From assembly GCF_017565305.1 (NCBI RefSeq), contig NZ_JAGEKP010000024.1:1-64000 (forward strand): DNA of 64,000 bases, read 5' to 3'. Shown here piece after piece: positions 7,481 through 16,433 of this stretch. How positions within the stretch are numbered: the first letter of the stretch is position 1; each line of letters starts with the position of its first letter. The notes under the pieces were generated by a model. That model did not search any database and had not been told where the DNA came from. It saw nothing but the letters and a program-made list of their open reading frames with translations. The position numbers and the translations under genes were made by a program. This DNA comes from Leifsonia sp. TF02-11. Its GTDB lineage: Bacteria; Actinomycetota; Actinomycetes; Actinomycetales; Microbacteriaceae.

Positions 7481-9451
7481 GTGTCCCGCGTGCACGAGAA
7501 ACACCCGGCCGTCACGCACGAAGACGTGGACGACGAGACCCCCGCTCCGGCGCGGACGGGCCGCCGCAGGAGAGTCCTGTACGCTGCCGCGCTCGCGGCG
7601 CTCGGCGTGGTCTTCGGCGACATCGGCACCAGCCCGCTCTACGCCCTGAAGACCGTCTTCCTGCTCGACGGCGGAGCCGTGAGGGCGCAGCAGGCCGACG
7701 TGTTCGGGGTGATCTCGCTGATCTTCTGGAGCGTCACCGTCATCGTCTCGATCAAGTACATCGGAATCCTGATGCGCGCGGACAACGACGGAGAGGGCGG
7801 CGTGATGGCCCTGGCCGCGCTCGCGCAACGGCTGTACGCCGCCAAGGCGGGCAAGGCCGGCACCCTGCTCGTCATCGGGATCGTCGGCGTCGCCCTTTTC
7901 TACGGCGACTCGATCATCACCCCCGCGATCAGCGTGCTGTCCGCCGTCGAGGGCCTGCACGTCACCGTGCCGGCGGTCTCGCACCTCGTCATCCCGATTG
8001 CCGCCGTCATCCTGGTCGCACTGTTCGCGGTGCAGCGGTTCGGCACGGGACGGGTCGGCGCCCTGTTCGGCCCGGTCATGGTGCTGTGGTTCGTCGTCAT
8101 CGCAGCCGCCGGGTTGGCGATGGTCGTCCAGTTCCCCTCCGTACTGCTCGGACTGTCGCCGACGTATGCCATCGCGTTCATCGTCGACCGTCCCGTGCTC
8201 TCCTTCGTCGCGCTCGGCGCTGTCGTGCTGGTCATCACCGGCGCGGAGGCGCTGTATGCCGACATGGGACACTTCGGCCGCACGCCGATCAGCCGGGCCT
8301 GGTTCTTCCTGGTGTTCCCCGCGCTCGTGCTCAACTACCTCGGCCAGGCGGCGCTCGTGCTGCACGATCCTGCGGCGCGCGCGAATCCGTTCTTCCTGCT
8401 CATCCCGGAGTGGGGGCGGCTGCCCGTCGTCATCCTGGCCACCGCCGCGACCGTGATCGCGAGTCAGGCCGTCATCTCGGGCGCGTACTCGCTGTCGCGG
8501 CAGGCCGTGCAGCTCGGGCTCCTGCCCCCGCTGAAGATCCAGCAGACCTCGCTGCGCGAGGGCGGCCAGATCTACATGCCGGCGGTCAACATCCTGCTGT
8601 TCATCGGCGTGCTCGCGGTGACGCTCTCGTTCGGTTCCTCGGATCGGCTGTCGACGGCGTACGGCATCTCGGTCACAGGCGCCCTGGTCGTCGACACCGT
8701 GCTCCTGCTGCTGGTCGCGCGCCCGCTCTGGCACTGGGCGCCCTGGAAGCTCGTGCTGGCCGCCGTCGCGTTCGGCGGGCTCGAACTGTCGTTCCTGGCG
8801 GGCAACCTGTCGAAGATCATCAATGGCGGCTGGGTGCCGCTGTTGATCGCGGGCGTCGTCATCCTGATCATGACCACCTGGCGTCGCGGCCGGCAGCTGG
8901 TGCAGGCCGACCGCAAGCGCAAGGAGGGATCGATGGCCGCCTTCGTCGAGGAGGTCCGTCGGCTGCACCTGCCGCGGGTGCCTGGTATCGCGATCTTCCC
9001 GCACCCGAGCAAGGAGACCGTGCCGCTGGCACTGCGGGCCAACGTCAAGCACAACCACGTGCTGCACGAGCACGTGATCATCGTCTCTGTGAGCTTCGCG
9101 CAGGTGCCGCATGTTCCGCCCGAGGAGGCCTTCGAGTGCGACACGCTCGGCTACGAGGACGACGGGATCGAGTTCCTGAGCGTCCGGTTCGGCTTCTCGG
9201 ACGACCCCGACATCCCGCGCGCCCTCCGCACGGCGGTGCGGGTCGGGGTGCTGCCGCTCGATGACGCCAACTTCAAGAAGGCGTCGTACTTCATCTCGCG
9301 CGGCGCGATCCGCGTGACCAGGCAGCGCGGGATGGTGCCGTGGCGCCGCGGCCTGTTCGTCGCGCTCGCGCACAACGCCGCAGACCCCGCCGCGCGGTTC
9401 GGCCTGCCGGCCCTCCGCACGGTGACCATGGGCAGCGACGTCGAGATCTAG
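7481..9451 (+). CDS. kup: Kup potassium uptake transporter
   Basis: Kup (HAK/KUP/KT family) imports K+ with H+. The product is 656 residues, close to the usual ~620-680. The family signature VFGDIGTSPLYALK follows a short basic N-terminus, then ~12 membrane segments, including YGDSIITPAISVLSAVEGL, end near residue 460, and a cytoplasmic C-terminal domain follows. I chose GTG at 7481 because GGGGT lies just upstream; GTG at 7490 in the same frame is equally possible. Its end is convergent with the CMD-type gene, separated by a strong hairpin. Confidence 0.93.
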   Translation: MSRVHEKHPAVTHEDVDDETPAPARTGRRRRVLYAAALAALGVVFGDIGTSPLYALKTVFLLDGGAVRAQQADVFGVISLIFWSVTVIVSIKYIGILMRADNDGEGGVMALAALAQRLYAAKAGKAGTLLVIGIVGVALFYGDSIITPAISVLSAVEGLHVTVPAVSHLVIPIAAVILVALFAVQRFGTGRVGALFGPVMVLWFVVIAAAGLAMVVQFPSVLLGLSPTYAIAFIVDRPVLSFVALGAVVLVITGAEALYADMGHFGRTPISRAWFFLVFPALVLNYLGQAALVLHDPAARANPFFLLIPEWGRLPVVILATAATVIASQAVISGAYSLSRQAVQLGLLPPLKIQQTSLREGGQIYMPAVNILLFIGVLAVTLSFGSSDRLSTAYGISVTGALVVDTVLLLLVARPLWHWAPWKLVLAAVAFGGLELSFLAGNLSKIINGGWVPLLIAGVVILIMTTWRRGRQLVQADRKRKEGSMAAFVEEVRRLHLPRVPGIAIFPHPSKETVPLALRANVKHNHVLHEHVIIVSVSFAQVPHVPPEEAFECDTLGYEDDGIEFLSVRFGFSDDPDIPRALRTAVRVGVLPLDDANFKKASYFISRGAIRVTRQRGMVPWRRGLFVALAHNAADPAARFGLPALRTVTMGSDVEI

Positions 9452-9496
9452 GTGTGGGCAATTCCGGAGTCTCGGGGCGCTGGACGGCGTGTCGGT

Positions 9497-9547
9497 CCGT
9501 AACTCCGGAGATCCGCGGCGATTCGGCCCGGATCTCCGGAGTTACGG
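9497..9547. terminator. Perfect 18-bp inverted repeat between convergent genes
   Basis: The arm CCGTAACTCCGGAGATCC (9497-9514) is exactly mirrored at 9530-9547 with a 15-nt loop. It sits between kup and the convergent CMD-type gene and would form a stable hairpin in either transcript, which suggests a bidirectional terminator. There is no T-run, as is common in GC-rich actinobacteria. A further ATTCCGGAGTCTC half-copy occurs just upstream at about 9460. Confidence 0.75.
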
Positions 9548-9557
9548 TCTGCGCTGC

Positions 9558-10169
9558 CTAGCGGGCGGGGGTGGGCTCGCCCAGGGACAGCATCAGGCGG
9601 TTGGCCCAGTTGAAGAAGGCGGCGCCGTTGATCGCGTCGATGATCGCCACGTCGTCGAGGCCGGCCTCCCGCAGCGCGCGCACGTGGTCAGCGCCGAACT
9701 CGTCCGGGATGCGGGTGAGCGCGACCGACGCGTCGATCACCGCCCGCCACTGCGGGTCGTCCTGCGGTGCAGCAGTGCCCTCGTCGAGCAGGCGCTGCAC
9801 GTCGTCCGGGCGCTTGGAGTGGTGGCTGGCGAAGCGCGAGTGCACGGAGGCGCAGAAGATGCAGCCGTTCGTGCGCGAGGCCGCCGTGGCCGACAGCTCG
9901 CGAAGGGCGCGGGTCAGCCCGCCCTTCTCGTTGTAGAAGATGTCGTTGTCGGTGCGGGTGCGTGCGCCGAGGATGTCGGGGTCGCGCACCAGCAACCGGA
10001 AGTACGGGCTGTTCGCGCGGCCCTTGTCGACCAGGCCGGCGTAGTGGCGCTCGGTGAGGTCCTCCAGCGGCAGCGGCTCGAGCCAGGCCTCCCAGCCGAG
10101 TTCCGCCTGCGTGAACGCGTTCGGGGCCGTCGGCTCCTGGGTCGCGGTGCCGGTGATCGTCTCGCTCAT
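9558..10169 (-). CDS. Alkylhydroperoxidase-domain protein, Avi_7169-like
   Basis: A 203-residue member of the CMD/AhpD superfamily. The redox motif CIFCASVHSRF (C-x2-C-x3-H) is intact near residue 111. It resembles the Avi_7169-type family, which is known to occur beside an Avi_7170-type CMD protein and a KPN_01858-type luciferase-like enzyme, exactly the arrangement here. The ATG at 10169 overlaps the stop of the preceding gene by 4 nt. It is the last gene of the ABC/monooxygenase operon. Likely role: peroxide or organic peroxide handling for the monooxygenase, or a direct step in substrate breakdown; the pathway is unassigned. Confidence 0.85.
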   Translation of the reverse strand: MSETITGTATQEPTAPNAFTQAELGWEAWLEPLPLEDLTERHYAGLVDKGRANSPYFRLLVRDPDILGARTRTDNDIFYNEKGGLTRALRELSATAASRTNGCIFCASVHSRFASHHSKRPDDVQRLLDEGTAAPQDDPQWRAVIDASVALTRIPDEFGADHVRALREAGLDDVAIIDAINGAAFFNWANRLMLSLGEPTPAR

Positions 10170-10753
10170 GCGAGCTCTCCCTTCAGGACGGTGAGCCCCG
10201 CGACCACGCGGAGCTGGAAGCTGAGGAAGGCCACGAGCTGCGAGAGCGTGACGATCCCGGTGGTCGACCACCCGGCGTCCTGCAACGTCTGGAGGGCGTC
10301 GGCCGAAGCATCCCTCGGCCGATAGACGAGCAGGTGCGTGTGGGCGAGGGCGGCGGCGAGGCGCGGACCCGCCGCCGCGGCGAGCTCGGGCGACGGCTGC
10401 CAGTGGAGGCCGTCGACGTTCTCCGCGGACAGCGGCCCGGCGGGGTAGTCGCCGTAGGGGCCGTCGGTCAGCGCACCAGGCAGCGCGGCTTCCAGGGCCG
10501 ACAGCAGCGCGGCGTCGTCCGCGGCCAGGAGGTCGCGGTAGAAGGCTGCGGTGGGCGACTTCGACAGCGCGACCGTCCAGTAGGCGACGGCCAGCCGCTC
10601 CCGCTGGGAGACGTGCGACAGCTCGTCGGAGTGCAGCAGCGCGTCGAAGCTCGCCTGCGCGTTGGCGCGGGCGTTGGGACGCTGGTCGCGCAGGCTGTCG
10701 AGCGGGTCGCCCGGCTGGATGCCGACCAGCTGGTCGATGACGTCGGTGGTCAT
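10166..10753 (-). CDS. CMD-domain protein, Avi_7170-like (no cysteine)
   Basis: A 195-residue paralogue-like partner of the next gene, from the CMD superfamily by its helical layout (SQRERLAVAYWTVALSKSP, then AAFYRDLLAA). Strikingly it contains no Cys at all, so it cannot carry out thiol peroxidase chemistry by the usual C-x2-C route. It probably forms a complex with the Cys-containing partner encoded immediately downstream with a 4-nt overlap, or has another activity. Family assignment rests on context as much as sequence. Confidence 0.8.
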   Translation of the reverse strand: MTTDVIDQLVGIQPGDPLDSLRDQRPNARANAQASFDALLHSDELSHVSQRERLAVAYWTVALSKSPTAAFYRDLLAADDAALLSALEAALPGALTDGPYGDYPAGPLSAENVDGLHWQPSPELAAAAGPRLAAALAHTHLLVYRPRDASADALQTLQDAGWSTTGIVTLSQLVAFLSFQLRVVAGLTVLKGELA

Positions 10754-10805
10754 GGTGTCCTTTCGATGGGTCGGAACTCGATGGATCGGAAGTGGACAGA
10801 ACGGA

Positions 10806-11855
10806 TCAGCGCAGCGCGACCGCCGGCACGGCCGGCGACCAGTCGAGCAGTTCGCGCCCGACCTCCGCGCTGAGCTCGATCGAGCGCAGCACGGTCTCGT
10901 GCGGCGGATCGACCGGGTGCGGCTGGAACGCGACGTCGGTCGCCCGCGCGAGCACGGTGTCGGCGCCGAGGGTGGTGAGCACCTGCTCCGGCGTGCCGAT
11001 GTGGACGTCGAGCCAGGCCAGCAGTTCTGCGTCGGTGGTGCCGGCCGGGATCGCCAGCCCCTGCGCGTCGACGAACGAGCGCCCGCGGTCGATCCCGCGT
11101 CGGACCCAGGAAGCGGCCTCGGCCTCCGTGTCGACGACGAGCACCGAACGGGAGGCCAGGATGCGCGGCGCGACCCCGTCGGGCAGCGCGGCGAGGTAGG
11201 CGTCGACGATCGCCTCCTGCAGCTCTGGCGACGACGGCGCCTGCCACTCGCGGCGCGGCTGGGTGCGCGAGAGCATCAGGCCGTTGCCGCGACGGCCGAT
11301 GCGGGCGGCGCCCTCGGCCGAGAACGTCGCCTCCCAGATCACGTCGAGCACCGCAGGCGCCGCCGGGTACAGCGCGCCGCCGTCGGAGGTCAGCTGCTCG
11401 CCGCGCAGGGCGGAGACGAGCGCCTCCCTGTGCCGGTCGTAGATCGCGGCCCTGTCGGCGGGATCGTGCCCGAACGGGGGGAACGACGACGGCGTGCCGC
11501 CGGACCCGATCCCGAGCTCCAGCCGGCCGTCGGAGAGGAGGTGCAGCACGGCGGCGTCCTCGGCCACGCGCAGCGGCGCCTCGAGCGGCAGCGTCACGAT
11601 GCCGGTGCCGAGCCGGATGCGGGAGGTCAGCGCGGCCGCCTGGGCGAGCAGCACGAACGGCGAGGGGAGGCCGCCCTCCGCCTCGTGGAAGTGGTGCTGG
11701 GCCACCCAGACGGTGTCGAGCCCCACTTCCTCCGCCCGCACGAACTGGTCGAGCGCGTTGCGGTAGCGCTGCAGCGCCGTGCCGGCGTCGAGCAGCCGGG
11801 TGAAGAACCCCAGCCGCTGACGGGTGGGCTCCGACCGCTGTGCGAGTCCTGTCAT
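10806..11855 (-). CDS. Luciferase-like FMN-dependent monooxygenase, KPN_01858-like
   Basis: A 349-residue TIM-barrel flavin enzyme of the bacterial luciferase-like family. Typical segments are the N-terminal FFTRLLD strand, EEVGLDTVWVAQHHF (residues ~41-56), LTSRIRLGTGIVTLPLEAPLRVAEDAAVL, and LELGIGSGG. It would use reduced FMN and O2; no flavin reductase is encoded nearby. Its start overlaps the LivF stop (ATGA) and it is followed after 52 nt by the two CMD-type genes. The importer genes in the same operon presumably supply its substrate. Confidence 0.87.
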   Translation of the reverse strand: MTGLAQRSEPTRQRLGFFTRLLDAGTALQRYRNALDQFVRAEEVGLDTVWVAQHHFHEAEGGLPSPFVLLAQAAALTSRIRLGTGIVTLPLEAPLRVAEDAAVLHLLSDGRLELGIGSGGTPSSFPPFGHDPADRAAIYDRHREALVSALRGEQLTSDGGALYPAAPAVLDVIWEATFSAEGAARIGRRGNGLMLSRTQPRREWQAPSSPELQEAIVDAYLAALPDGVAPRILASRSVLVVDTEAEAASWVRRGIDRGRSFVDAQGLAIPAGTTDAELLAWLDVHIGTPEQVLTTLGADTVLARATDVAFQPHPVDPPHETVLRSIELSAEVGRELLDWSPAVPAVALR

Positions 11856-12595
11856 TCGTGGGCCGCCTTTCCCAGATAGGCCTCCTGGATCTGCGGGTCG
11901 TCGAGCAGTTCGCGCGCCGTGCCCTGCAGCACGATCGCGCCCGTCGCGAGCACGTACCCTCGGGAGGCGATGGAGAGCGCCAGCTCGGCCTGCTGCTCGA
12001 CGAACAGCACGGCCACGCCGAGCTCGGTGTTGATGCGCACGATCTCGTCGAGCACCTGGTCGACCAGCTTCGGCGAGAGGCCCATGGTCGGTTCGTCCAT
12101 GCAGACGAGCTTCGGTCGGCTCATCAGGGCGCGTGCGAAGGCGAGCATCTGCTGTTCGCCGCCGGAGAGCGTGCCCGCCTGCTGCTTCCGCCGCTCGGCG
12201 AGGCGCGGGAAGTGCGTGCGCATCCGGTCCAGGTCGTCGGCGATGGCGGCCTTGTCCGCGCGCGACCGGGAGCGGCGCGTGTACGCACCGGCGATCAGGT
12301 TCTCGTCCACCGTCAGCTCGGGGAACACCCGGCGCGCCTCCGGAACCGAGGCGATCCCGCCCGCGACACGGCGCCGCGTGGACACGTGCGTGATATCGGC
12401 CCCGGCGAACCGCACCGTGCCGGACTTCGGCCGCACGAGCCCCAGGATCGTCTTCATCGTGGTGGACTTGCCGCTGGCGTTGCCGCCGAGCAGCGAGACG
12501 ATCTCGCCCTCCCCCACGGTGAGCGAGTTTCCGCGCAGCGCGTGGAACGGGCCGTAGTAGACGTTCACGTCCTCCAGTGCCAGCAGCTCGGTCAT
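11852..12595 (-). CDS. livF: LivF-type ABC transporter ATPase
   Basis: A 247-residue ATP-binding subunit of a branched-chain-amino-acid-type (HAAT) importer. Walker A is GGNASGKS (37-44), the signature is LSGGEQQMLAFARAL and Walker B is LVCMDEPTMGLSP. It overlaps livG upstream and the monooxygenase gene downstream by 4 nt each. The gene order livG-livF is the family norm. The name reflects subunit type, not proof that leucine is carried. Confidence 0.92.
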   Translation of the reverse strand: MTELLALEDVNVYYGPFHALRGNSLTVGEGEIVSLLGGNASGKSTTMKTILGLVRPKSGTVRFAGADITHVSTRRRVAGGIASVPEARRVFPELTVDENLIAGAYTRRSRSRADKAAIADDLDRMRTHFPRLAERRKQQAGTLSGGEQQMLAFARALMSRPKLVCMDEPTMGLSPKLVDQVLDEIVRINTELGVAVLFVEQQAELALSIASRGYVLATGAIVLQGTARELLDDPQIQEAYLGKAAHE

Positions 12596-13452
12596 GCCAG
12601 ATCCACTCCTCCGAGTCCGCGCCGGCGACCGAGGTAGGCCTCGACCACCGCCGTGTCGCTGCGCACCTCGTCCGGCCGTCCTTCTGCGATGATCCGGCCG
12701 CCGTCCATGACGATCACCCGGTCGGACACCGTCATCACCAGGTCGAGCTTGTGCTCGACGAGCAAGATGGTCTGCCCCGCCGCCTTGAGCTCGAGCAGTT
12801 GGGCGAGCACCTCCGCCGTCTCCGACTGGTTCATACCGGCCGTGGGCTCATCGAGCACGAGCAGCTTCGGCTCCAACGCCAGCGCGCGAGCGATCTCGGT
12901 GCGGCGCCGGTTCGCGTAGCTCAGCGAGTACGCCGGGTCGTCGCGGCGCGGGCCGAGCCTGGCCTCGAAGCGATCGATCTCCGACTCGACGACCGCGTCG
13001 ATCGCCGCCCGCTCCCGACGGGAGGCCGGCGTGCCGACGATCGCGATGTACAGCTCCGCGAGCAGCGGGATCCAACGGAGCAGGAACAGGTTCGACAGCC
13101 TCCGGAACGGCCGGTGCGCCCGCAGGGTGGTGTGCAGGCCGACCTCGATGTTGTCGGCCACCGACAGCGTCGCGAACACCCGCCCGTTCTGGAACGTGCG
13201 CGCGATGCCGTGCTCGGCGATGCGGGCGCTGTCCGCGCGCTCGATCCGCTCCCCGTCGAGGGTGATGGTGCCGCCGTTCGGCCGGATCGCGCCCGTGACC
13301 AGGTTGAGCGTGGTGGTCTTGCCCGACCCGTTCGGGCCGATGATCGACACGACCTCGCCCCTGTGGACGGAGAACGAGATCCCGTCGACGGCCTTCAGCC
13401 CGTCGAAGTGGCGCTCCAGCTTCTGGACGCTGAGCAGCGTCTCTGCGCTCAT
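12592..13452 (-). CDS. livG: LivG-type ABC transporter ATPase
   Basis: A 286-residue ATPase pairing with the LivF-type subunit. Walker A GPNGSGKT lies at 39-46, Walker B is LLVLDEPTAGMN, and the signature region reads LSYANRRRTEIARAL, with ANR in place of the common G-Q/E-Q-R. The LivG-type insertion (the loop with FRRLSNLFLLR) is present. Start ATG at 13452 overlaps the fused permease gene. Inner face of the membrane, energises import. Confidence 0.92.
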   Translation of the reverse strand: MSAETLLSVQKLERHFDGLKAVDGISFSVHRGEVVSIIGPNGSGKTTTLNLVTGAIRPNGGTITLDGERIERADSARIAEHGIARTFQNGRVFATLSVADNIEVGLHTTLRAHRPFRRLSNLFLLRWIPLLAELYIAIVGTPASRRERAAIDAVVESEIDRFEARLGPRRDDPAYSLSYANRRRTEIARALALEPKLLVLDEPTAGMNQSETAEVLAQLLELKAAGQTILLVEHKLDLVMTVSDRVIVMDGGRIIAEGRPDEVRSDTAVVEAYLGRRRGLGGVDLA

Positions 13453-15251
13453 GAGTTCCTCACCAGGATGCCGCCGGGGCGGAAGCGGACGACCAGGATC
13501 AGCACCAGGCCGTAGACGATGATGCGCAGCTCGGGTGTGAACCGCAGCAGCTCCATCGCGCCGATCAGGATGATCGAGCCGACGACCGCGCCGTACGGGA
13601 GGCCGACGCCGCCCAGGATCACGATGGTGACCACGAGCAGGGACATCAGCATCGTGAAGATGGTCGGGTCGATGTACGTGTACTGGTGCGCGAGCAGCGA
13701 ACCGCCGATCCCGGCGAAGAAGCCGGAGACCGCGAACGCCAGCGCCTTGTAGTCCCGGCCGCGCACCCCGGACGACAGGGCTGCCACCTCGTCGGAGCCG
13801 ACCGACGAGATCACCTTGCCCAGGTGCGACGTACGCAGCCGCCACATCACGATCAGCGTGACCACGAGCACGCCGAAGTCGATCCAGTAGTACGCCTGCG
13901 GTGTGTTCAACGGCGTCCCGAACCAGTCGGGAACGGGGATGTTGTAGAGCCCCTGCGGCAGGACCAACTGGATCACGGCGACGATCGCGATTCCCAGCCC
14001 GAGAGTGGCGATGGACACGTAGTGCCCCTTCACGCCCCAGATCGGCGACGCCAGGATCGACGCCACCACGGCCGCGGCGAGACCGGCCAGCGGAAGCGCC
14101 AGCCAGAACGGCACGTGCACGTACAGCGTGAGGAGCGCGGAGGCGTAGGCGCCGATGGCGATCGGGCCGGCCTGGCCGAGCGCGAGCACGCCGGCCTGAC
14201 CGGCGGTCACGGTGAAGCCGGCCGCGATGATCGCGTACACCAGCACCTGGGTGCCGGTGGTCACCAGGTAGTCGTTGCCGAAGACCGGCACCAGGATGCC
14301 GAGCACCACGAAGGCCAGCGGCCACACCCAGCGCGGGATGCGCAGCGGACGGCCCTTGCCGAGGAAGGTGCCCGTGAGCGGCTCCGTCGAGATCAGCGGC
14401 ACCTTGCCGAACAGGCCGCCCGGCCGCACGATCAACACCACGATCAGGATGACGAAGACGATGATCTCGCGCGCGGTGTCGCCGAAGAAGTGGATGCCGA
14501 ACGCCTCCAGGATGCCGAGGACGAAGCCGCCGATCACCGCGCCGACGAGCGAGCCCAGGCCGCCGAGCGTGGCGGCCACGAACGAGGTGAGCCCGACGTC
14601 CAGCCCCGAGCTGGGGTTGGCGACGCCCACGTAGAGCGCGATGAAGACGCCGGCGAGTCCGCCGAGCGCGGAGGCGATCACGAACGAGACGTGCTGCACC
14701 TGGCCGACGGGGATGCCCATCTGCAGGGCCGCCTCCTGGTCCTGCGCGGTGGCGCGGATGGCGCGGCCGACCTTGCCGTACTTCAGGAACACGGTCATCA
14801 CGAGCATCACGGCGGCCGTCGTGCCGAGCATCACCAGGTCCGACGTGCCGAAGCGCATGTTCCCGATGTGCAGATTCGATGTGGGCAGCACCTCGGGGAA
14901 GACGCGGAACTGCGCCGTGAACGCGACCTGAGAGGCGTTGTCGAGGATCAGCGAGATCGCGTAGGTGGACAGCATGGCCGCGAGCGGCAGGTACTTCGCC
15001 AGCGGCCGCACGACGGTCGCGTTGATCAGCAGGCCGATCGCGCCGCAGATCGCGAGCACGAGGAGCAGTGCCAGCCAGAACGGCAGTCCCAGCTTCACTA
15101 CGAAGAACCAGGACAGCATCGCGCCGAGACCGAAGAACGAGAACTGCGCGAAGTTGACGACGTTCATGACGCCGAAGACGAGCGAGATGCCGACCGCTCC
15201 GAGGGCGTAGACGTTCCCTCGGAGCAGGCCGGCGATCAGTGTGTCGAGCAT
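13449..15251 (-). CDS. Fused LivH-LivM ABC permease
   Basis: A 600-residue membrane protein combining the two permeases of a HAAT importer. Residues 1 to ~290 are LivH-like (GLLRGNVYALGAVGISLVFGVMNVVNFAQ at the N-terminus), and residues ~310-600 are LivM-like (TAGQAGVLALGQAGPIAIGAYASALLT near 350, and the EAA-type loop after IGGSLLAHQYTYIDP). Normally these are separate ~290- and ~330-residue proteins. The fusion is continuous with no internal stop, and the length equals the sum of both, so I read it as real rather than an assembly error. An 18-nt gap separates it from the binding-protein gene. Confidence 0.9.
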   Translation of the reverse strand: MLDTLIAGLLRGNVYALGAVGISLVFGVMNVVNFAQFSFFGLGAMLSWFFVVKLGLPFWLALLLVLAICGAIGLLINATVVRPLAKYLPLAAMLSTYAISLILDNASQVAFTAQFRVFPEVLPTSNLHIGNMRFGTSDLVMLGTTAAVMLVMTVFLKYGKVGRAIRATAQDQEAALQMGIPVGQVQHVSFVIASALGGLAGVFIALYVGVANPSSGLDVGLTSFVAATLGGLGSLVGAVIGGFVLGILEAFGIHFFGDTAREIIVFVILIVVLIVRPGGLFGKVPLISTEPLTGTFLGKGRPLRIPRWVWPLAFVVLGILVPVFGNDYLVTTGTQVLVYAIIAAGFTVTAGQAGVLALGQAGPIAIGAYASALLTLYVHVPFWLALPLAGLAAAVVASILASPIWGVKGHYVSIATLGLGIAIVAVIQLVLPQGLYNIPVPDWFGTPLNTPQAYYWIDFGVLVVTLIVMWRLRTSHLGKVISSVGSDEVAALSSGVRGRDYKALAFAVSGFFAGIGGSLLAHQYTYIDPTIFTMLMSLLVVTIVILGGVGLPYGAVVGSIILIGAMELLRFTPELRIIVYGLVLILVVRFRPGGILVRNS

Positions 15252-15269
15252 GGTGTGCGCTTCAGCGGC

Positions 15270-16433
15270 TCAGCCGTTGTACGCGACCCACTTCCCGTTC
15301 TTCAGGATGCTCGGGGTGAGCGCGGGCGACGCCACGCGGCGGGTCGACGGGTCGAAGGTGATCTTCCCGTAGACGACGCTCGGCACGTCCTTGACCTTCT
15401 TGAAGCCGGCCAGGATGCCTTCGCGTGTCGTTCCGCCGAGCTTCGCCGCGGCGACGGCGACGTTGAGCGCGTCGTAGGCGCCGGCCTCGAAACCGGTGAC
15501 CTCGGTCTCGTTCGGGTACTTCTTCTGGAAGGCCTTCACGAAGTCCTGCACCTGCTTGGCGGGGTTGGAGGCGAGGAACTCGGCGCCGTTGATCGCGCCC
15601 TCGGCGTCCTTGGTTCCGTCGAAGGACTGCTCGTCCTGTCCGCCGTAGAAGGTGCCGTCGTAGCCGATCGCGCGCAGCTGGGTGACCAGCTTCGCGGCGT
15701 CAGGGCCGTAGCCGATGTGCACGAAGGCGTCCGGCTTGCCTGCGACGGCCTTGGTCAGCGACGGGCGGTAGTCGTCGGAGGTGTCGAGCACGCCCTCGGC
15801 GTCGGTGATCTTCAGGCCGATCTTCTTGGCCTCGTCCTTGAAGGCGTTGAACGCCGGGATGCCCCAGTCCGCGGTGTTGAGGTAGGTCACGCCGACGGAC
15901 TTGACGCCCTGCTTCTTGATATAGTCGGCCGTCCAGGTGTACGTGGCGCTCGTGGTGATCGAGGTCGACCACTGATACTGCGTGCCCTTGGCGGTGAAGT
16001 CCGGGTTCGAGTTGTTGAAGCCGTACTGCAGCAGCTTGCCCGCGGTGTAGATCGGGGAGGCCGGGATGGAGGCGGCCGACGAATAGTCGCCGAAGACGAG
16101 GCTGACGCTGTCGTCGCCCACGAACTTCTGCGCGACCGCGACGGACTGCTTGGGGTCGGACTGCGAGTCCTCGTACTTGAGCGCGACAGGGTGACCGTTG
16201 ATCCCGCCCTTCGCGTTGACCTCCTCGACGGCGAGGTCGAAGGCCTCCTTGAACTGCTCGCCGTACTGCGCGTACTGGCCGGTCTCCGCGGCGGAGACGC
16301 CGAAGTAGACGGTGCTCTTGCCGGAGGTCGAGCCTCCGGTCGCGGCGGACGAGTCGCTGGCGCAGGCGGCGAGACCCGCGACGGTGAGCGCTGCGACGGA
16401 GACGACGGCGGCGCTCCGGAGGATTCTCTTCAT
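15270..16433 (-). CDS. HAAT-type ABC substrate-binding lipoprotein
   Basis: A 387-residue extracellular receptor of the branched-chain-amino-acid type (Peripla_BP_6). The signal peptide ends in a lipobox (LTVAGLAAC), anchoring the protein to the membrane outside. Mature segments such as TVYFGVSAAETGQYAQYGEQ and INGHPVALKYEDSQSDPKQ are characteristic. First gene of the seven-gene operon running to 9558. Ligand unknown; the monooxygenase and CMD genes downstream argue against a simple leucine/valine transporter. Confidence 0.92.
   Translation of the reverse strand: MKRILRSAAVVSVAALTVAGLAACASDSSAATGGSTSGKSTVYFGVSAAETGQYAQYGEQFKEAFDLAVEEVNAKGGINGHPVALKYEDSQSDPKQSVAVAQKFVGDDSVSLVFGDYSSAASIPASPIYTAGKLLQYGFNNSNPDFTAKGTQYQWSTSITTSATYTWTADYIKKQGVKSVGVTYLNTADWGIPAFNAFKDEAKKIGLKITDAEGVLDTSDDYRPSLTKAVAGKPDAFVHIGYGPDAAKLVTQLRAIGYDGTFYGGQDEQSFDGTKDAEGAINGAEFLASNPAKQVQDFVKAFQKKYPNETEVTGFEAGAYDALNVAVAAAKLGGTTREGILAGFKKVKDVPSVVYGKITFDPSTRRVASPALTPSILKNGKWVAYNG

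Noticed and set aside
7307-9373. Long antisense ORF opposite kup (688 codons)
   Set aside because: High-GC shadow ORF; composition is His/Arg/Asp-rich without any family match, while kup on the other strand is certain.
10166-10753. Pseudogene because of the missing CMD cysteines
   Set aside because: The reading frame is full length, tightly overlapped with its neighbour and has no frameshift; a Cys-free partner is more likely.
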